Numbered from the stretch's first letter, positions 51,901-64,000 are shown. The stretch: 64,000 bases of DNA from Thunnus maccoyii (GCF_910596095.1 NC_056550.1:11654501-11718500); one strand, 5' to 3'. The notes: a model not told the origin generated them from the sequence alone. A program made the numbers and translations.

Positions 51901-54900
51901 TGAATCTGTTATATACAAAATGTGAATGATATGGCTAAAAAGGCCGATTTATGAATAAATTAAATTGTACCATTTTACCATATTAACACCCAGCCAAGAG
52001 GAACAACAACCAAAAAGCATGAGATACATAAGTGGAAAATTCTGTGAACATCGTCTTAAGGTTTAAGTGTTAGTTCATATTTTCCATATCATACTTCCTC
52101 CCAATGAGCTACTGTTTCAACATGAAAGCAGCACTTTTTTATGAGAGTATCCATGAACTGCAGTCACTTATATTTGACTTATAAACTCATTTCACCCAAA
52201 TAAGAGATCCTGCATAGATCATATTTAAGGCTTTTTCAAATTATGAAGTTTAAATGTAATAACTTTTACATGACATTAATTCATCCCAGACTCATTATTC
52301 ATTTATAAACACCAGAAAGGACAACAATATGAGTATGAGGGAAGCTACCTTTGCCGTGATGAGTGGGCTACTGGCATCTATTGCAGATGTGATGAGGTTG
52401 ATGAACTGGCTCTGGTTTTGACCGTGGACCTCACTGTAGAACTGCGCCAGCCAATGAGAGTAGGCTTGCAAAGCAGCGAGGGCCTGTGCATGTCTGAAAC
52501 CAACAAACAACACACACATTCACACAACTAAAAAACATACCGCAATGGCCTGAATAAAACATACTCGCTTCTTCTACATACAAGATTGTGTTCCTTGTGA
52601 TGTGTTTAGTATATTTATGATAGTATTCATTTAAGTTATCATCAGTTTCCCAACCAACACTACAACATAACTTTAGACGTAATGAAGATTGGTTTGTATT
52701 TCTACGAAGTCTTTCCCTGAAATAAAATTTTTATGCAACTTCATTATGTCAAACATGAAACTGCTCCAATAACAATGAACAGGGGACTCCAAAAAAAACC
52801 TCCCCAACACTGTGCCAACAGCAAAGGTGGCTTTTCAGGGGCTTTTGTTCATGCTGTGAAATACGGCAAAGTGACTAAATTCACACAAACACTGTAATTA
52901 TCAACAAAATTTCCCCTTTTCTCTTGTCAGTGAGCGGTTTAGACTTGTTATTTGTAACCGCAACTTTCATAAACAGTGGTTCACATATATAAACAGCGTG
53001 TCACCCATGTTAGAGCTGAGTTTTCCTTTAACCATGTGATACTCACACATCTATGAGGTCTGGCTTGAGCACAGAAGGCACAGCAGTCTCCAGGTCGTAA
53101 AGGCTGGTCTGAGAGCCGTAGCAAGTCACTTCAACCAACCTTGAAAAAGAAACACATGGTCCATTATAATATTTTGCTCCTTAAACTGAGTAGAATTTAC
53201 CAGCCAAGATCAAGATTTACCAGTCACACCAATTATTACGCTAAATACATTAAACCATATAGACAGAACACTAAAAATAGAAACCAATGTCACTGTAAGA
53301 GTTGAAATTCAGTATTATTGACTAAAGAATGTGCAACAATGTGGTTACTCTTGTTCAAATACAAATATAGCCTCATTATGTTGGCACAAAATCACTTTAC
53401 AATGTTTTGGTGGCAGAGCACTGACCTCTCCACCACTGCCAGGGCATCAGTGAAACGTGCAGCAAAAACTTCTCCGATGAAATGCTCAGCCAAGCGTCCG
53501 ACCGCTTGAAGTAGGGAGCTGAGGTCCCTGAGAGAACAGTGAAGTCGACGGCAATCATTCTCTGCTGTGATATTAAGCCTTCGACCTGAAAGAAGGACAT
53601 CATGAAAGGTCATCTTTACATTTTTATCTATGGGATTACAATCACTCAGTTTGACTGTACCTCAAAACAAAAGACAGAAGGTGAAGCTGAAAAAACTACA
53701 AAACAAACTAAAAAAAAAAGGAAAGTTACTTACTTGTGCCAGTGGTAACGATAAACTGCTGCAAACCCAGGTACACGTCCAAATTTTCTTGAAGGACTGG
53801 AAACTTGAGAGAGAAGAGGGGAAAGAAAGAGACTCTATATAACTGTACTGTATATAACTGTATATCATCTATAACAAATACCGACTTACATGGAATTATA
53901 AAATCAATAGCCATGAGAAAAGAACTGTTTCTTTGGGATATTTACTTTTTTTTTTTTTAAACTTATGGACATGTCACTGAAAACAGCAAGACATGTACAA
54001 ACACATAACATGCACGATACAAAACTGAAAGAGATAAGATAGAAAAAAAAATAAAAAGATAACCTCAGTTCCTTAAAGCATGTTTACAAGTAATTACTGA
54101 GAAGATATTTGGAGGAACTGATCCCTTACAGGAACAAATTCATGCAATCATAATTGAACTAAAAAATACTTTAAAGCACAATAAAGTACAATAAAGCATT
54201 CACTAAACTGAGCATTTTACTAAACATTGCAACTCATCTCCTGATATGTGTTCTATTCAAATCTGACACGAAAACTAAAACTTACACCCATAACGGAACA
54301 CAAGAACAAACTGGATGTTAAAAAAAAGATGTTTGATTATGTTACCTTCTAGTAAAATGATGTAATTTACAGTGCCGTGCTGGGGCAGGTAAGTTGTCTA
54401 TCTCTTGTTTTATGTAACCAAAATGGACACTCTCTTATAAAAACAAAATGAAACTCATGATTCTACATTTCACAATTCTTGAACGTGTGAAACTTACTTG
54501 TTAGATTTGAAAAGTTAATTTACATATGAGTGCATCAATCTACTTCTGCTTCAACAATCTTAAGTTATAGTTCACTGTAACTGTGACATTCAGAGAGCAA
54601 TGTTAAAACTTTTACCATTGGTATGAAACCCTTGTGCCTTATTTTCTAATATTAATATATACATGAACTCATGATTCCAGTAGTTTCACAAATGAGGTTG
54701 CTAGTAACATAGCATTAAGTATCATTGCTGTGGGTAGCTGTGATTTAATGCAACATACATTACATAATGATTTTGAAATGTGGTTAAACATCAGACAAAT
54801 TACCATTGCACAATTTTAACGCACACCTGGCAGCCAATCAATGCCAAGTGTCTAGTATAATATTCAGGAGTTGGTATTGCTCCTTTAATGTTTAGAGAAG

Positions 54901-57900
54901 CTACACTATGAACTAAATGTTTTAGAGTGGATCTTTGAGGCTGTAGGCTCTCTTGCAGCTACACATTTAGATCTCTTACCAAAGTGGTGAATGCATGGGA
55001 TGGGAGCAGCTCCATCACCTTGGCAACCACCTCCAGACTCTGACGCAGGTACCTTTGCCACTCTGTCTGTTGCTATAGTTACCAAATAAAATAGAACATT
55101 AGGATTTGAAGTGAAAAATACTGTATTTGCTTTTGTAACGTGGACATATCATTAAGGGGTTTATATGCTAATAATATAATAAAAACACAGAACATATTGA
55201 GTGAAAAAGGTGCAAATGACAGAAACATATGTAAATTGTTCTTACATCATCATCCAGAGTCTCATCATCCAGCTCTTCCAACTGAGCCTGATTGTATCTG
55301 AACTGTATGCGATTCAGAACTTCCCTTAACAGAAGAACTAAGGCATCTTTGTACCTGTCAAACAATACATTCATTTACTTAACAAGCACATTTTAAACAA
55401 AAGCAAAGACAGATTAATAACAATCACCAGGCACTTTGTACACCTTATTGTCTATAATTCATATGGTTGCATTAATTTAAGATCATTCATCAATTTTAAG
55501 TTTAAAAGGATAAATAGGTTTTTGAGCTACTTACCTATTTAGAACACTATCTCTGTCAGCCAGTCTGCTTTTGATTTTGGTTGTTAGAAAATCCAAAAAC
55601 ACACTCCATATATCCAAACAGGCAAAGTAGCCCTCATGGGTAGGCTGAAAAAAGAAATGAGAAGGAAATTATGTAATCCGTCAGAACTAGCTAGGGATGT
55701 CAACGGTTAACCGCTGAGAATATTTTTGACCGGGTACGCATGTCTGTCTACAGGTTAATTTGCAAACACTTCGCTAACGGCTAGACAATTACATCATCAG
55801 ATATTCTTTCTGAATGGAGAAAGTAGCAGTGTAAAACCGATTTCTACACGAAGTGTTGCATTATGGGTTGTTTGTAGCATTAATGTTGCTAGGCTAGCGA
55901 GTGTCTTAAAGTCTGTTTATAGCGAGTGTGTTAGAGTCAGTCAGCACTAAAAAAGTATTTCCTTAGTTCAGTTTAACCTGCAGGAGTTTCTGAAGGCTTG
56001 TGTAATGTGTTTTTCTGCCACGAAGGAAATAAATTCATGTGAAAATGAGTCCAAAGTGTTTTCCAACGTCTCTACTGCAGAAATGGAATATGTCAGGCTG
56101 CCAAATACCACTGTCAGATGATAAGGAGCTCAAAAAGACAAACAGGTAGTTGTATTAATACTAACTGCCGGAGGGAATAATATTTACCGCTTCCAAGAGC
56201 CTGGTAGGAGAGTGTGTGAGTATGTAACCATACTATGATGTAAGTTATATTCAAAAAGTAACGTTATTTTTCCAAAAACAGCTGTTGGAAAAGGGGGGTG
56301 TTCTGATAATCAGAGTCGCCTTGTATTCATATTATTATTTATATCGTACCTCAAGCCTGAGTACATTATGCACTTTGAGGGGAAGAAGAATGAGCTAAAG
56401 TCAAGCTAACGTTAGCTCTGACCACCAACTGCTGGACAGCTCTCACAAACGAAAGTTATGTCACAACTTTTCTTAAAAATTAACCGGTTAGTTATCAGTT
56501 AATGGGTGTCAGTCTGTTGAAAGCAAAATGAACCAAAACTGACATCCCTAGTCAGAACTCACATGTTGTAGGAGATCAATAGAAGTAAACATCCTGTGTT
56601 GCACTTCATGAATAAATGACTTATTGATAAAATTATCATTACCTGGTTGAAGGTGTACTTGAAAAGCAGGCCAAGAAACTCTACAATTGGAAACTGAGGA
56701 CTGGACTCAATCCGCCTCAAGTGAACACTGACAAACAGGCGCAGAAAATCTGTGAACTTTTCCAAGTAACTGCAAGATAAAAGAGAAAACATTACAAAAC
56801 AAAAACATGTAAGTCTTGCAGTCAGGAGTTACTTCATATTGTTTATGCTGGTTAATCACAAAACTATTTCTTAAACCAAGTTCAAAAGCACACAGTGTCA
56901 GAGGAAGTCACATTACCCAATCGTAATTTTCATCTCGACAATGGACAGTGACAGCTGGTTTGTGGCTGCACAAACTACGAGACCACTCACGAAAATATCA
57001 AGATTGTGTATTGATGTATGATTGTGATGTAAAAGATGAGGTAAAGGGGAATAAGAAGCTCAATGAAGGAACCGATGTCTGGAAAGACCAAACTGGCCAC
57101 ATCTAGTCTGCAAATTGCCATTTTGCCTTTTCTTTTTAAGTCATCACTCTGTGGTTAGGTCTGCAAAGAAACTAAGTTTGGAAAAGAGGCCACATTCAAA
57201 CTTGAAACTGATACAATATACAGTCTTGTTAACTCAACAGCCAATGAAGACTAACTTAAAACTAAGTTGAGTATATATTTAAATAAAATCTGATAGGACC
57301 AAAGAGACGTGGGTTTTTCTCAGCCACTCTAGTCAACTGAAAAACAGATGAAAATAGTGTCATTAAAAAGGTTTTAAAAATGTGTTATAATATTAGCACA
57401 GTTTTATACATAGAGCAGAAAGAATAGGTCAGAATGACACACATGTGACAGAGCTGAGGTACATGGCTGTATAGAGCCAGTGTACAGAGCAGTAGTGATG
57501 AAAACAAAGACTGTTTTGAGAGGACTGCTAAGAAATACCTCATAGCAATCTCTGACTGCAAATTAGGCTTGTCTGTAACCACAGTAAACATGACCAGTAG
57601 ACTACATGTTGGAATTATTGTGGTAGAAAACACTGTACTGTCTATGAACAGTGAAAGCAATACCAGTGTCAACTTAGGGACAGAGACATACCTCTCATCA
57701 AGCTCCTGTAGGCGACTCTTGACTGTGTGAGCGTTATTCTCTCGTGTCAGCCTCTGCAGGAGAAAGAAGGTCTGCTGGAACATGCGCAGCAGGTACTCCT
57801 CAAAATCCAATGGCACACAGTTCTTTGACACCAGTTCATTGACACAGGTCATAGCAAGTACACCGAGTCGGGCGCGATCCACCTTGTTGCCCTCGCTCTG

Positions 57901-60900
57901 CTGTCCGTTTCGCCCTCCTCCATTCGATGTTGGTGGCATTGTCCCTGGATTGAGCTGTCCATTAGAAGAGGAGGAGTTGGAGGAGATGAAGGGTCCTGTT
58001 TTGGCCTTTGTCCGAAGATCACAACCGAAACGCGCAAAATGGAAAATGGATGCCAGCAGGGTGGGTGTGATGCTTGTGGACAGAGGGATCCAGCTGAACA
58101 GGTGGGCCAAACACTCCAAAACAAGACAACAGACCTGTTGACTCTCATTGTCCAGTGCTGCCATGGGCTGGCAAAGCAGCTTGGAGTACTGGCTGCCCTG
58201 AAACAAATTGCCCAGCAATTCCACTGACAAGATTGAAGAGACACAAAATAGCCTGGTTAACACATGAAAACAAACCACTCCATAAAATATTGGCTTTGCT
58301 ATCATCAAACAAGCAACGACTGCTCTGTGATTATAACCACATCACTAGCAAGACTTTGTAGTTTTACGTAACTACAGGACGATTCACTCACCACTTTCCC
58401 CTGAGGTGGGTGAGGGAGGTGGGGTGGAAGCGATGACACTGTGCTTGTCCCAATAGGTCTCCAGGATACCTGCAACACAAGATGTTTTAAGACTGCAATT
58501 ATCCACAGATACTGAAAATTAGCCACCCAAAAGATTGTTCTAACTGGGAGCCTGACTCTAATATTTGGCAGATTTTTATCTTTAATTAAATCTGAGAATA
58601 AAAAAAACCCCATAAAAATACTGAATTTTGCAAGTCCTCATTACCATGATATGTCATATCATGGGTGGCTTTATATCCAATTCAAATAACATTTCTTTTA
58701 ATGTGCATTAGTTTGAAATTTAGAATGGATTTCATATTGTAATGTAGCTTTTAACATTGTCGTCAGACAGAGAGAGCATTATTAGCTCACGTCAGTATCA
58801 ACCATCAGTTCTACACCATAACTAAAACAAGAATAAACAGAAGTGCTTGAATTGTTTTTGTACATTGTGCCTGCAACCTGCTGTTGTGCTCCAATACTGA
58901 AAAAATGCACTACCATTAACCTAGCAGCAACGACTACTGGGACTTTGTTGCCTTTATAAATCCTATTTACATCAGGAAATCATGTTGCAGTAAATACAAA
59001 AAGGTCGCTCTCACCTGTCAACAGTCCAAGCACTGTCGGTACCTGCTCCAGCAGCAGTTTACGCAGCTCATCTTTCCTGGCAACACAGAGGTCTTCTCGA
59101 GGACATGCAAGTTCCTCTGATGTGGTTTTCAGCATCACCAACCCCAGTGGAGCCAGTGCTGGCGACTGGATCAACTGCAATTCACAAGAGACAACCGCTT
59201 TTATCAATAAAGATACTGAAGTTTGCTACTAACAGAAGCTTTATAGGGTTTGGTAATAGTTTTTCATGGTGTTTTATAGCAGCGGTGGCCAAACTCATCT
59301 AAAAGAAAGACAACCTCTGCTATCATCTTATACGATTAATACCCTTATATGAAAATCCCATTTACATAATGAGCATGTATGTTTAAGCAGTCATCTACTA
59401 ACTAAATCGATAACAAGACAAGATGCATCATAGTCCATTGTTTGTAGTTTACCACCTTGGTTGAACAATTTCCCTGCAGCTTATTTAATCTATTGCTTTT
59501 CTGTTCATAATCTGGTGCTACACAGTAAAATGAGATATGTTATTATATGCAAAGTGTGGAAACAGCTCAGCAAACCAGAAAAATACCTTGCATCCCCAAA
59601 GGCAAATTATTTCAAATTAATTTGCCAAAATTTCTTTAATTAAAAAGAGAGGGAGCATGTAGTGGAACTAGAGAAGCGGGGATGAAGGCTGGACTACTGG
59701 CATTCAGATGAAACTACCTAATAAGCTATGGGACCAGTCAATATAAGTTAGCCTAAGCAGATACAGTGCAGATGTAAGGCTGGGTCAAGCCGTCAAGTAT
59801 TTGCTCTTTGCTTTGGTGACAGTAGGTTTTCAAAGGCAACTTAGAAGTATGTTAGGTCAGGGCTTGAGAATGGTGTTGCCTGCCGGAGGATTCAGTGGAT
59901 TTATCACCTATGAGCCTGGTATCCACTGCAGGGCCTGATGATAGGTCAAACATAATTTAACATGAATACTGGGCATGTTCAATCAGCTGTAATTTTACTC
60001 TAACGCTTGCCCCCCACTCTGAAGGAAGAGAGGCTTTGCAAATAGAGCCTCCAATGTAGACTTTTTTCTTTAAACCTAATCAATGAAATCCTATCCACCC
60101 AGCAGCAGTACAATGTTGTAAGATCAATTAGGAAGAAAGATACTTTTCACAGCAACTTCACATGATCAAAGAACGGAAACTATGGTTTTGCAACCTTGTA
60201 GTTTTGACATTATTTCTGTTTCTTAGGCAAATAAGTATTTTTAGGTATTCAGCAACACATCAATCAGCACCCAGCTACTGATGATTGAAACGCCACACTT
60301 AACAGCAGAGACCACATGAGCAGGACTTACCTGAAGGGTGTTCGTGAAGAAATCATGGTAGAACATTGGCCAGTCCTGGCGACCAATGTCCACAATGACT
60401 TTACAGAGTTTATTACGAATGAAATAGGGCACAGATTTGTGCTGCGCAAGCAGGAGTTTCGGCAAACAGTTGCGAATCTCCATCTTGTCTTGTGAAGCAA
60501 CACCGATCCACATCTTGTTCACCAGGTTCTGGAAAAAAAAGGGGAACAATCAGCTATCAGAGATGTGACTAGGCAATACAGACAGAGATTTAGCAACAGT
60601 TCTCGATAATCTGTCTTATCTGATTATTTGTAATGTTCTGATATAGTGAAAACATTTTTACTGACACTGTATACTACAAACGTAACACTGCAAATAAACC
60701 ACCTAAATTGAAGCAAAAATGTCTGAGATATGCATGAAAGAAGGTGAAAGTATGTCACAGGATGTTCAGCCTTTTATCCCATGCAACATGTAAGTTGCAT
60801 AACGTCTTTAAAAGACAAAGAGGAAACAGGAAAACAACATCTTTACCACTTCATGTACTCAGACCTCAAAAAACAATACTTTTACTCTGAGTATTGTCTT

Positions 60901-62873
60901 ATTTTCCAAGCATGAAAAGGGCACAATTCTATGAACTGAAAATACTTATCTCCCACCTACAGGACTTACTTCAAATACTGTGAGGCTGTACATCATTACA
61001 TACTCATTCCGAGTATTAGAGAGGAAGAACAAGCAGTGGCGCCATGCTCCATTCTGCTGTGCAAAATTATTCAGCAGCTCCTCTGCAGAAAAAAGGAAGT
61101 AAGCATGATCACTGACAGAGGTACATGACATTGTAATACTTAGTTCGCAGACATACTGAAAGTAATGCGTCACAACACAGGAAGTGTGTTAAAAAGAAAT
61201 GCAAAAAACCTTTAATGGTAAGCAAATCAATTCAGGTCACAGTAAACAATCTACAGTGACTGTCGGACAACAACATAGTCCATACATTTTATTTGTGGAT
61301 CCAGATACTATTAAAGACCTTGGTAGAGAGTATCAAGTAGGTAAAAATTTCACAAATTATATTTAAAGATATGAGAAGGCCTCATGTATATTACCATTTT
61401 ATCAAATAACAAGATGAGATCTACAAAGTGATCTAATTTCATTTTGAATAAAAAGACACCTTCAAATTTGATGTATGTGCAATTAAGCAGACCCTGGGGA
61501 AAAAGGTTGTAAAACAACACTTTTTCCCCTCCTCACTGTTTTAGAGACAAGCTCTATTTTGTTTGCATTAAAACCCAGCTTGGTGGAAAACACAGAGCCT
61601 TGATCCTAATGAATAATGGTAGGTTTTTACAAGGCCAAACCTACCTATTTCTCTTTTTCTCTCATTGGTTGTACAGCTGTGAAAGAACTCCGTCATCAGG
61701 CTCTCCAGAGCACGCAGCGATGCCTCCTCTGAAGACTGGTGGATAAAAAAAGGCCAAGTTAAATTCAAAACGCACATTTAGCCTATTTTAAAATATGCAT
61801 GATCCAAACCACAGACAGGTGTATTTTTATCATAACCAAATACCTATTAATATCACATCAATCACACTCAGACTAGCAAGTGCAATCTGTCTAATGGTTA
61901 TATTTAATAACCACTAGACATAAAATTTAGTGGTGTGCATGTCATGCAGTATACATGCACAGCAGATGCTCAACTGCAGACCAATCACAAGCCTCTCCAA
62001 ACAGCTGCTCGTGAACAAGAAACCCACCTTCACAGTGAAGAGGACAATGGATTGCCAATCAAATATCTTGATTACAAGATATTATTTTGATTACATACCT
62101 GAGCATTTATTATGCCTATTTATTTGGTAAAAAATGTTTTGTGTTTTATGTGCAAAGCTCTTCAACAGGCCCGATTTAAGGACATTTTGTAAGAGTGCTT
62201 GCAGGCGTGTATGTACCATCTTGCTTAGTGAGCTGGAAATTTATTTCCCCATGCTCATACCTGCACATATCTATGGTTGGTTAATATTACACATGTTTTG
62301 GTAAAGTCCCATGGAAATATGGTTCACAACTGCAATCAGACTTGCTCATATGGTTCAGCATGATCAGGATTGCATGATAATCTTTTTTCATACAAACCAA
62401 AGCAAGTTGTACGTTAAAATCGACTGTAATACCACACTTACACAGGTAGAGGAAGTTGGGCCCTGCCTGGATAAAAACCAGATAGCAAATTGAGATTTTA
62501 AAGAGCAGCTCCTGTGGCAGGCGGGTCTGAATTCCTCAAATAAGCCACAACTTGCCGAGGCTGAACACTTCTCAGGGCAAATATTCAGTTTTGCAAGATG
62601 GGCGTCTTGTATCGTGAAATGGCTTTAAGGAGCTGTCACATCCCGTGAAATACCTGTCCTCTCACAAACCGTTATACGACTTCACCGACGAACAGAGCCG
62701 TCAGTTAGCTATACAGTAAATAATTAAAATACATTATTAACATAACTTTAGGTCCTTCCTGTTCAAGTGTGCGAATCAAAAGCTTATGCACCATGTTAAG
62801 TTAGCTATTAGCACATGAGACAGAAAGACCTGAATACCTTGTCAAATAATAATCGTTAAACTGTACTTACCAT
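45916..62873 (-). CDS. xpo6: Exportin-6 (RanGTP-dependent exporter of profilin-actin)
   Basis: Exportin-6 carries actin-profilin out of the nucleus with RanGTP. Exons: 62871-62873, 61645-61735, 60970-61082, 60331-60528, 59015-59174, 58392-58469, 57692-58223, 56643-56769, 55535-55644, 55246-55354, 54980-55072, 53734-53803, 53426-53585, 53047-53139, 52349-52493, 51021-51167, 50523-50712, 50233-50388, 48918-49032, 48608-48779, 48103-48264, 47709-47807, 46329-46559, 45916-46017. They join in frame to 1151 aa; human is ~1125. Matches run throughout: EEASLRALESLMTEFFHS, KLCKVIVDIGRQDWPMFYHD, FFTN, TPPPSPTSGES, YNQAQLEELDDETLDDD, RLNITAENDCRRLHCSLRDL, FTQSVQRLVNDLRYYRLC. Residues ~32-98 cover the importin-beta N-terminal (Ran-binding) domain; the rest is HEAT repeats. 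Exon 7 encodes a Ser/Asn/Gly-rich insert longer than in mammals. The first coding exon holds only the ATG. Confidence 0.96.
47090..47530. repeat. Degenerate internally repeated element (three ~130-bp units)
   Basis: The phrase ACACATTCATG recurs at about 47303 and 47435, with a related CAGACATTCATGG at about 47161. Each is followed by an ACTTTGGTGATTACCTGACTT-like segment. The text resembles a repeat common in teleost genomes. It lies in the xpo6 intron between exons 22 and 23. Confidence 0.55.
49217..49829. mobile_element. MITE with long imperfect terminal inverted repeats, 613 bp
   Basis: The left end GCCAATTCATGCTTTCCGC and the reverse complement of the right end (GCCAATTCATGCTTTCCAC) match at 18 of 19 positions. 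Weaker inverted similarity (GACCGTG...CGCATG) continues about 100 bases inward. The GC-rich ends contrast with the AT-rich intron. No clear target duplication was seen, so the superfamily is not assigned. It lies in an xpo6 intron. Confidence 0.65.
50090..50165 (+). mobile_element. L2-like LINE 3' tail
   Basis: GTGCATGCTGGGATAGACCT followed by CAGGATAAGGTAAGTAATGG and ATGAAT matches the 3' end of teleost L2-like LINEs (GGATAGGCTCCAG...GGATAAGCGG type). It lies in an xpo6 intron, antisense to the gene, and is related to the tail at 35150-35213. Confidence 0.6.
51680..51812 (-). mobile_element. tRNA-derived SINE, minus strand
   Basis: On the minus strand a box-A-like TGGTCTAGGGGTTA (plus positions 51789-51802) and a box-B-like GTTCAAGTCC (51756-51765) lie at tRNA-like spacing. 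They are followed by CTGCATGTCATTTCCCCC, as in the tRNA-derived SINEs of spiny-rayed fish. A functional tRNA is unlikely because the cloverleaf is degraded and a SINE body follows. It lies in an xpo6 intron. Confidence 0.6.
55681..56559. mobile_element. hAT-superfamily-like insertion with 8-bp target duplication
   Basis: Exact 8-bp direct repeats TCAGAACT (55681-55688 and 56552-56559) flank an 863-bp segment. Its ends are CTAGGGATGTCA (from 55691) and TGACATCCCTAG (to 56551), perfect 12-bp inverted repeats; two extra bases (AG) lie between the left duplication and the left end. Size, 8-bp duplication and end sequence fit a non-autonomous hAT element. No transposase frame is visible. It lies in xpo6 intron 8. 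Confidence 0.8.
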
Positions 62874-63480
62874 GTTTAACTGGCTCAGATGCTTTCTTCA
62901 GTTCAGTCTCGGATTAATTACAGCAGTAAGACAAACGTTAAGTGACCGAGCGAGCCAATTCTGTAGCTACCGTTAGCTAAGGTGTTGCTGGCTAACGTAA
63001 CCGCAGAGGGGCTTCATCATGGTCTGCTCGCTTACTTTGAGGTCGATACTTCACCGACAAATATCTAGCAAAGACAGGCAGCGTTTCCTTTGCATACAAC
63101 AACCTTTAAACACTGACTTAATTTCACCTTGCTCGAGTAGCTTAGACGCGTTTTTTTCGATTACCAAGCAGCTAGTTGCACTGCATTGTCGTCGTATAAT
63201 TCCGTTTACAGCTAAGAAGTTAAATACAGAGATCTTGTTCTTTTGTGGAAACTAGCTAACATTTGCTCCAGAAGAGGAGAAATGTGCAGCGTTAATTAGC
63301 TTTCTCTGTCTGTGTGGTCAAAGTGTTTTGAAGCTGGCTTAAGTTACCTAAATGCTAGCGTTGCAGCGGGTGGCTAGCTCGCTAGCTTTTCTAGAAAGAT
63401 GAAGGCAACATTTTCGTTAGCTCGGTTAGCTGTCAAACGTAGACATGCTTAACTACAGGGCTGTCGCTCACAACTTGCCT
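62874..63480 (-). promoter_or_regulatory. xpo6 5' UTR / promoter region with repeated TTAGC/GCTAGC words
   Basis: This lies directly upstream of the xpo6 ATG and has more CpG than nearby DNA. GTTAGCTA, GCTAGC and GCTAAC words recur, for example near 62971, 62989, 63249, 63352, 63372-63388 and 63416-63431, with others just inside intron 1. I see no TATA box. A plus-strand ATG frame at 63019-63255 is not recognisable as a gene. Confidence 0.4.
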
Positions 63481-64000
63481 TTTACCGGTTGCAATTTCAA
63501 AGCGGGTAAATATGCACACCTAAGTTATGTAGCAGACAAATTTATAACAACACTAAATACATAATACTATACGCGCTTGTGCCTGTTATTCCCCTTTTCA
63601 GTGCTTAGGGCGGCTCAGGAATATAGCTCGCTTGCTGGTTACAGGGTTTCTTCGCAACTTCCTCTTCTGCTGCAGGAATGAACCAACCCAAAGCAGCTTG
63701 AGTCGAGTCAGTCAGTGATCTCCGGTTAAACCTTTCAAACTACAGCTACTTTTGTGGACAAATTTGCAGACAAGGTTCCTCATAGTATGCATCAGTGTGA
63801 AAATGAGTTACAGATGAAAGAAAATGAGATAATTACTCAATAATCGATTTACATGTTATATATTCTGAGCTCTAAAAGCATATGCAAAATGGTCATATAA
63901 TATTGTCTTTCTGCTAGAATAGAGACTACACAGAGACGGTTCAATTCAATTTGTGTATATAAAGTATACGGCGTGAATTTGTGTATATGAGGAAGTATAT
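63481..64000. other. Right window edge beyond xpo6 promoter
   Basis: No coding exon is recognised. The words TTCAATTCAATTTGTGTATA near 63939-63958 resemble the start of a common fish repeat that would continue past the edge. Confidence 0.4.

Noticed and set aside
57782-58141. 119-codon plus-strand frame
   Set aside because: It is a shadow of xpo6 exon 7 on the opposite strand.
63019-63255. Plus-strand 78-codon frame starting with ATG next to the xpo6 promoter
   Set aside because: It matches no family I know, has no visible splice context and lies in promoter-type DNA; most likely chance.

Overview
The window is vertebrate nuclear DNA, almost certainly from a teleost fish. It holds five multi-exon protein-coding genes with GT-AG introns, AT-rich non-coding DNA, many (CA)n/(GT)n/(GATA)n microsatellites, and teleost-style interspersed repeats: hAT-like elements, L2-like LINE tails and a tRNA-derived SINE. 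There are no operons and nothing looks bacterial or viral. Every exon below was placed by translating across splice sites, and the reading phase closes across all introns in all five genes.

Layout. (1) 224-13669, minus: slc17a7, vesicular glutamate transporter VGLUT1. Ten coding exons are visible and the 3' end lies beyond the left edge; intron 1 is 8.6 kb. (2) 15757-22677, minus: an SLC6 neutral amino acid transporter, best called slc6a16, complete at 693 aa in 11 coding exons, with a possible 5' exon and promoter near 27.6-27.7 kb. (3) 32963-39367, plus: eps8l1, an EPS8-like actin regulator, 536 aa in 13 exons, without a visible N-terminal PTB domain. (4) 41553-43716, minus: nme4, mitochondrial nucleoside diphosphate kinase, 201 aa in 5 exons. 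(5) 45916-62873, minus: xpo6, exportin-6, complete at 1151 aa in 24 coding exons; the first coding exon carries only the ATG. From 62874 to the right edge is the xpo6 promoter side.

Relations. slc17a7 and slc6a16 lie head-to-tail on the same strand, as SLC17A7 and SLC6A16 do in human 19q13.33, and this is the main reason for the SLC6A16 name. slc6a16 and eps8l1 are divergent across about 10 kb. eps8l1 and nme4 converge; a perfect 30-bp-arm palindrome sits between them and carries an ATTAAA hexamer on each strand. nme4 and xpo6 are tandem on the minus strand. Functionally the set is mixed: synaptic vesicle glutamate loading, amino acid uptake, actin/Rac signalling, mitochondrial nucleotide metabolism and nuclear export of profilin-actin.

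No previously undescribed biological system is evident. The points most worth a second look are the convergent palindrome, the PTB-less eps8l1 model, the ATG-only exon of xpo6 and the analogous candidate exon of slc6a16, an isolated membrane-anchor-like reading frame in slc17a7 intron 1, and a hAT-like insertion with an intact 8-bp target duplication in xpo6 intron 8.
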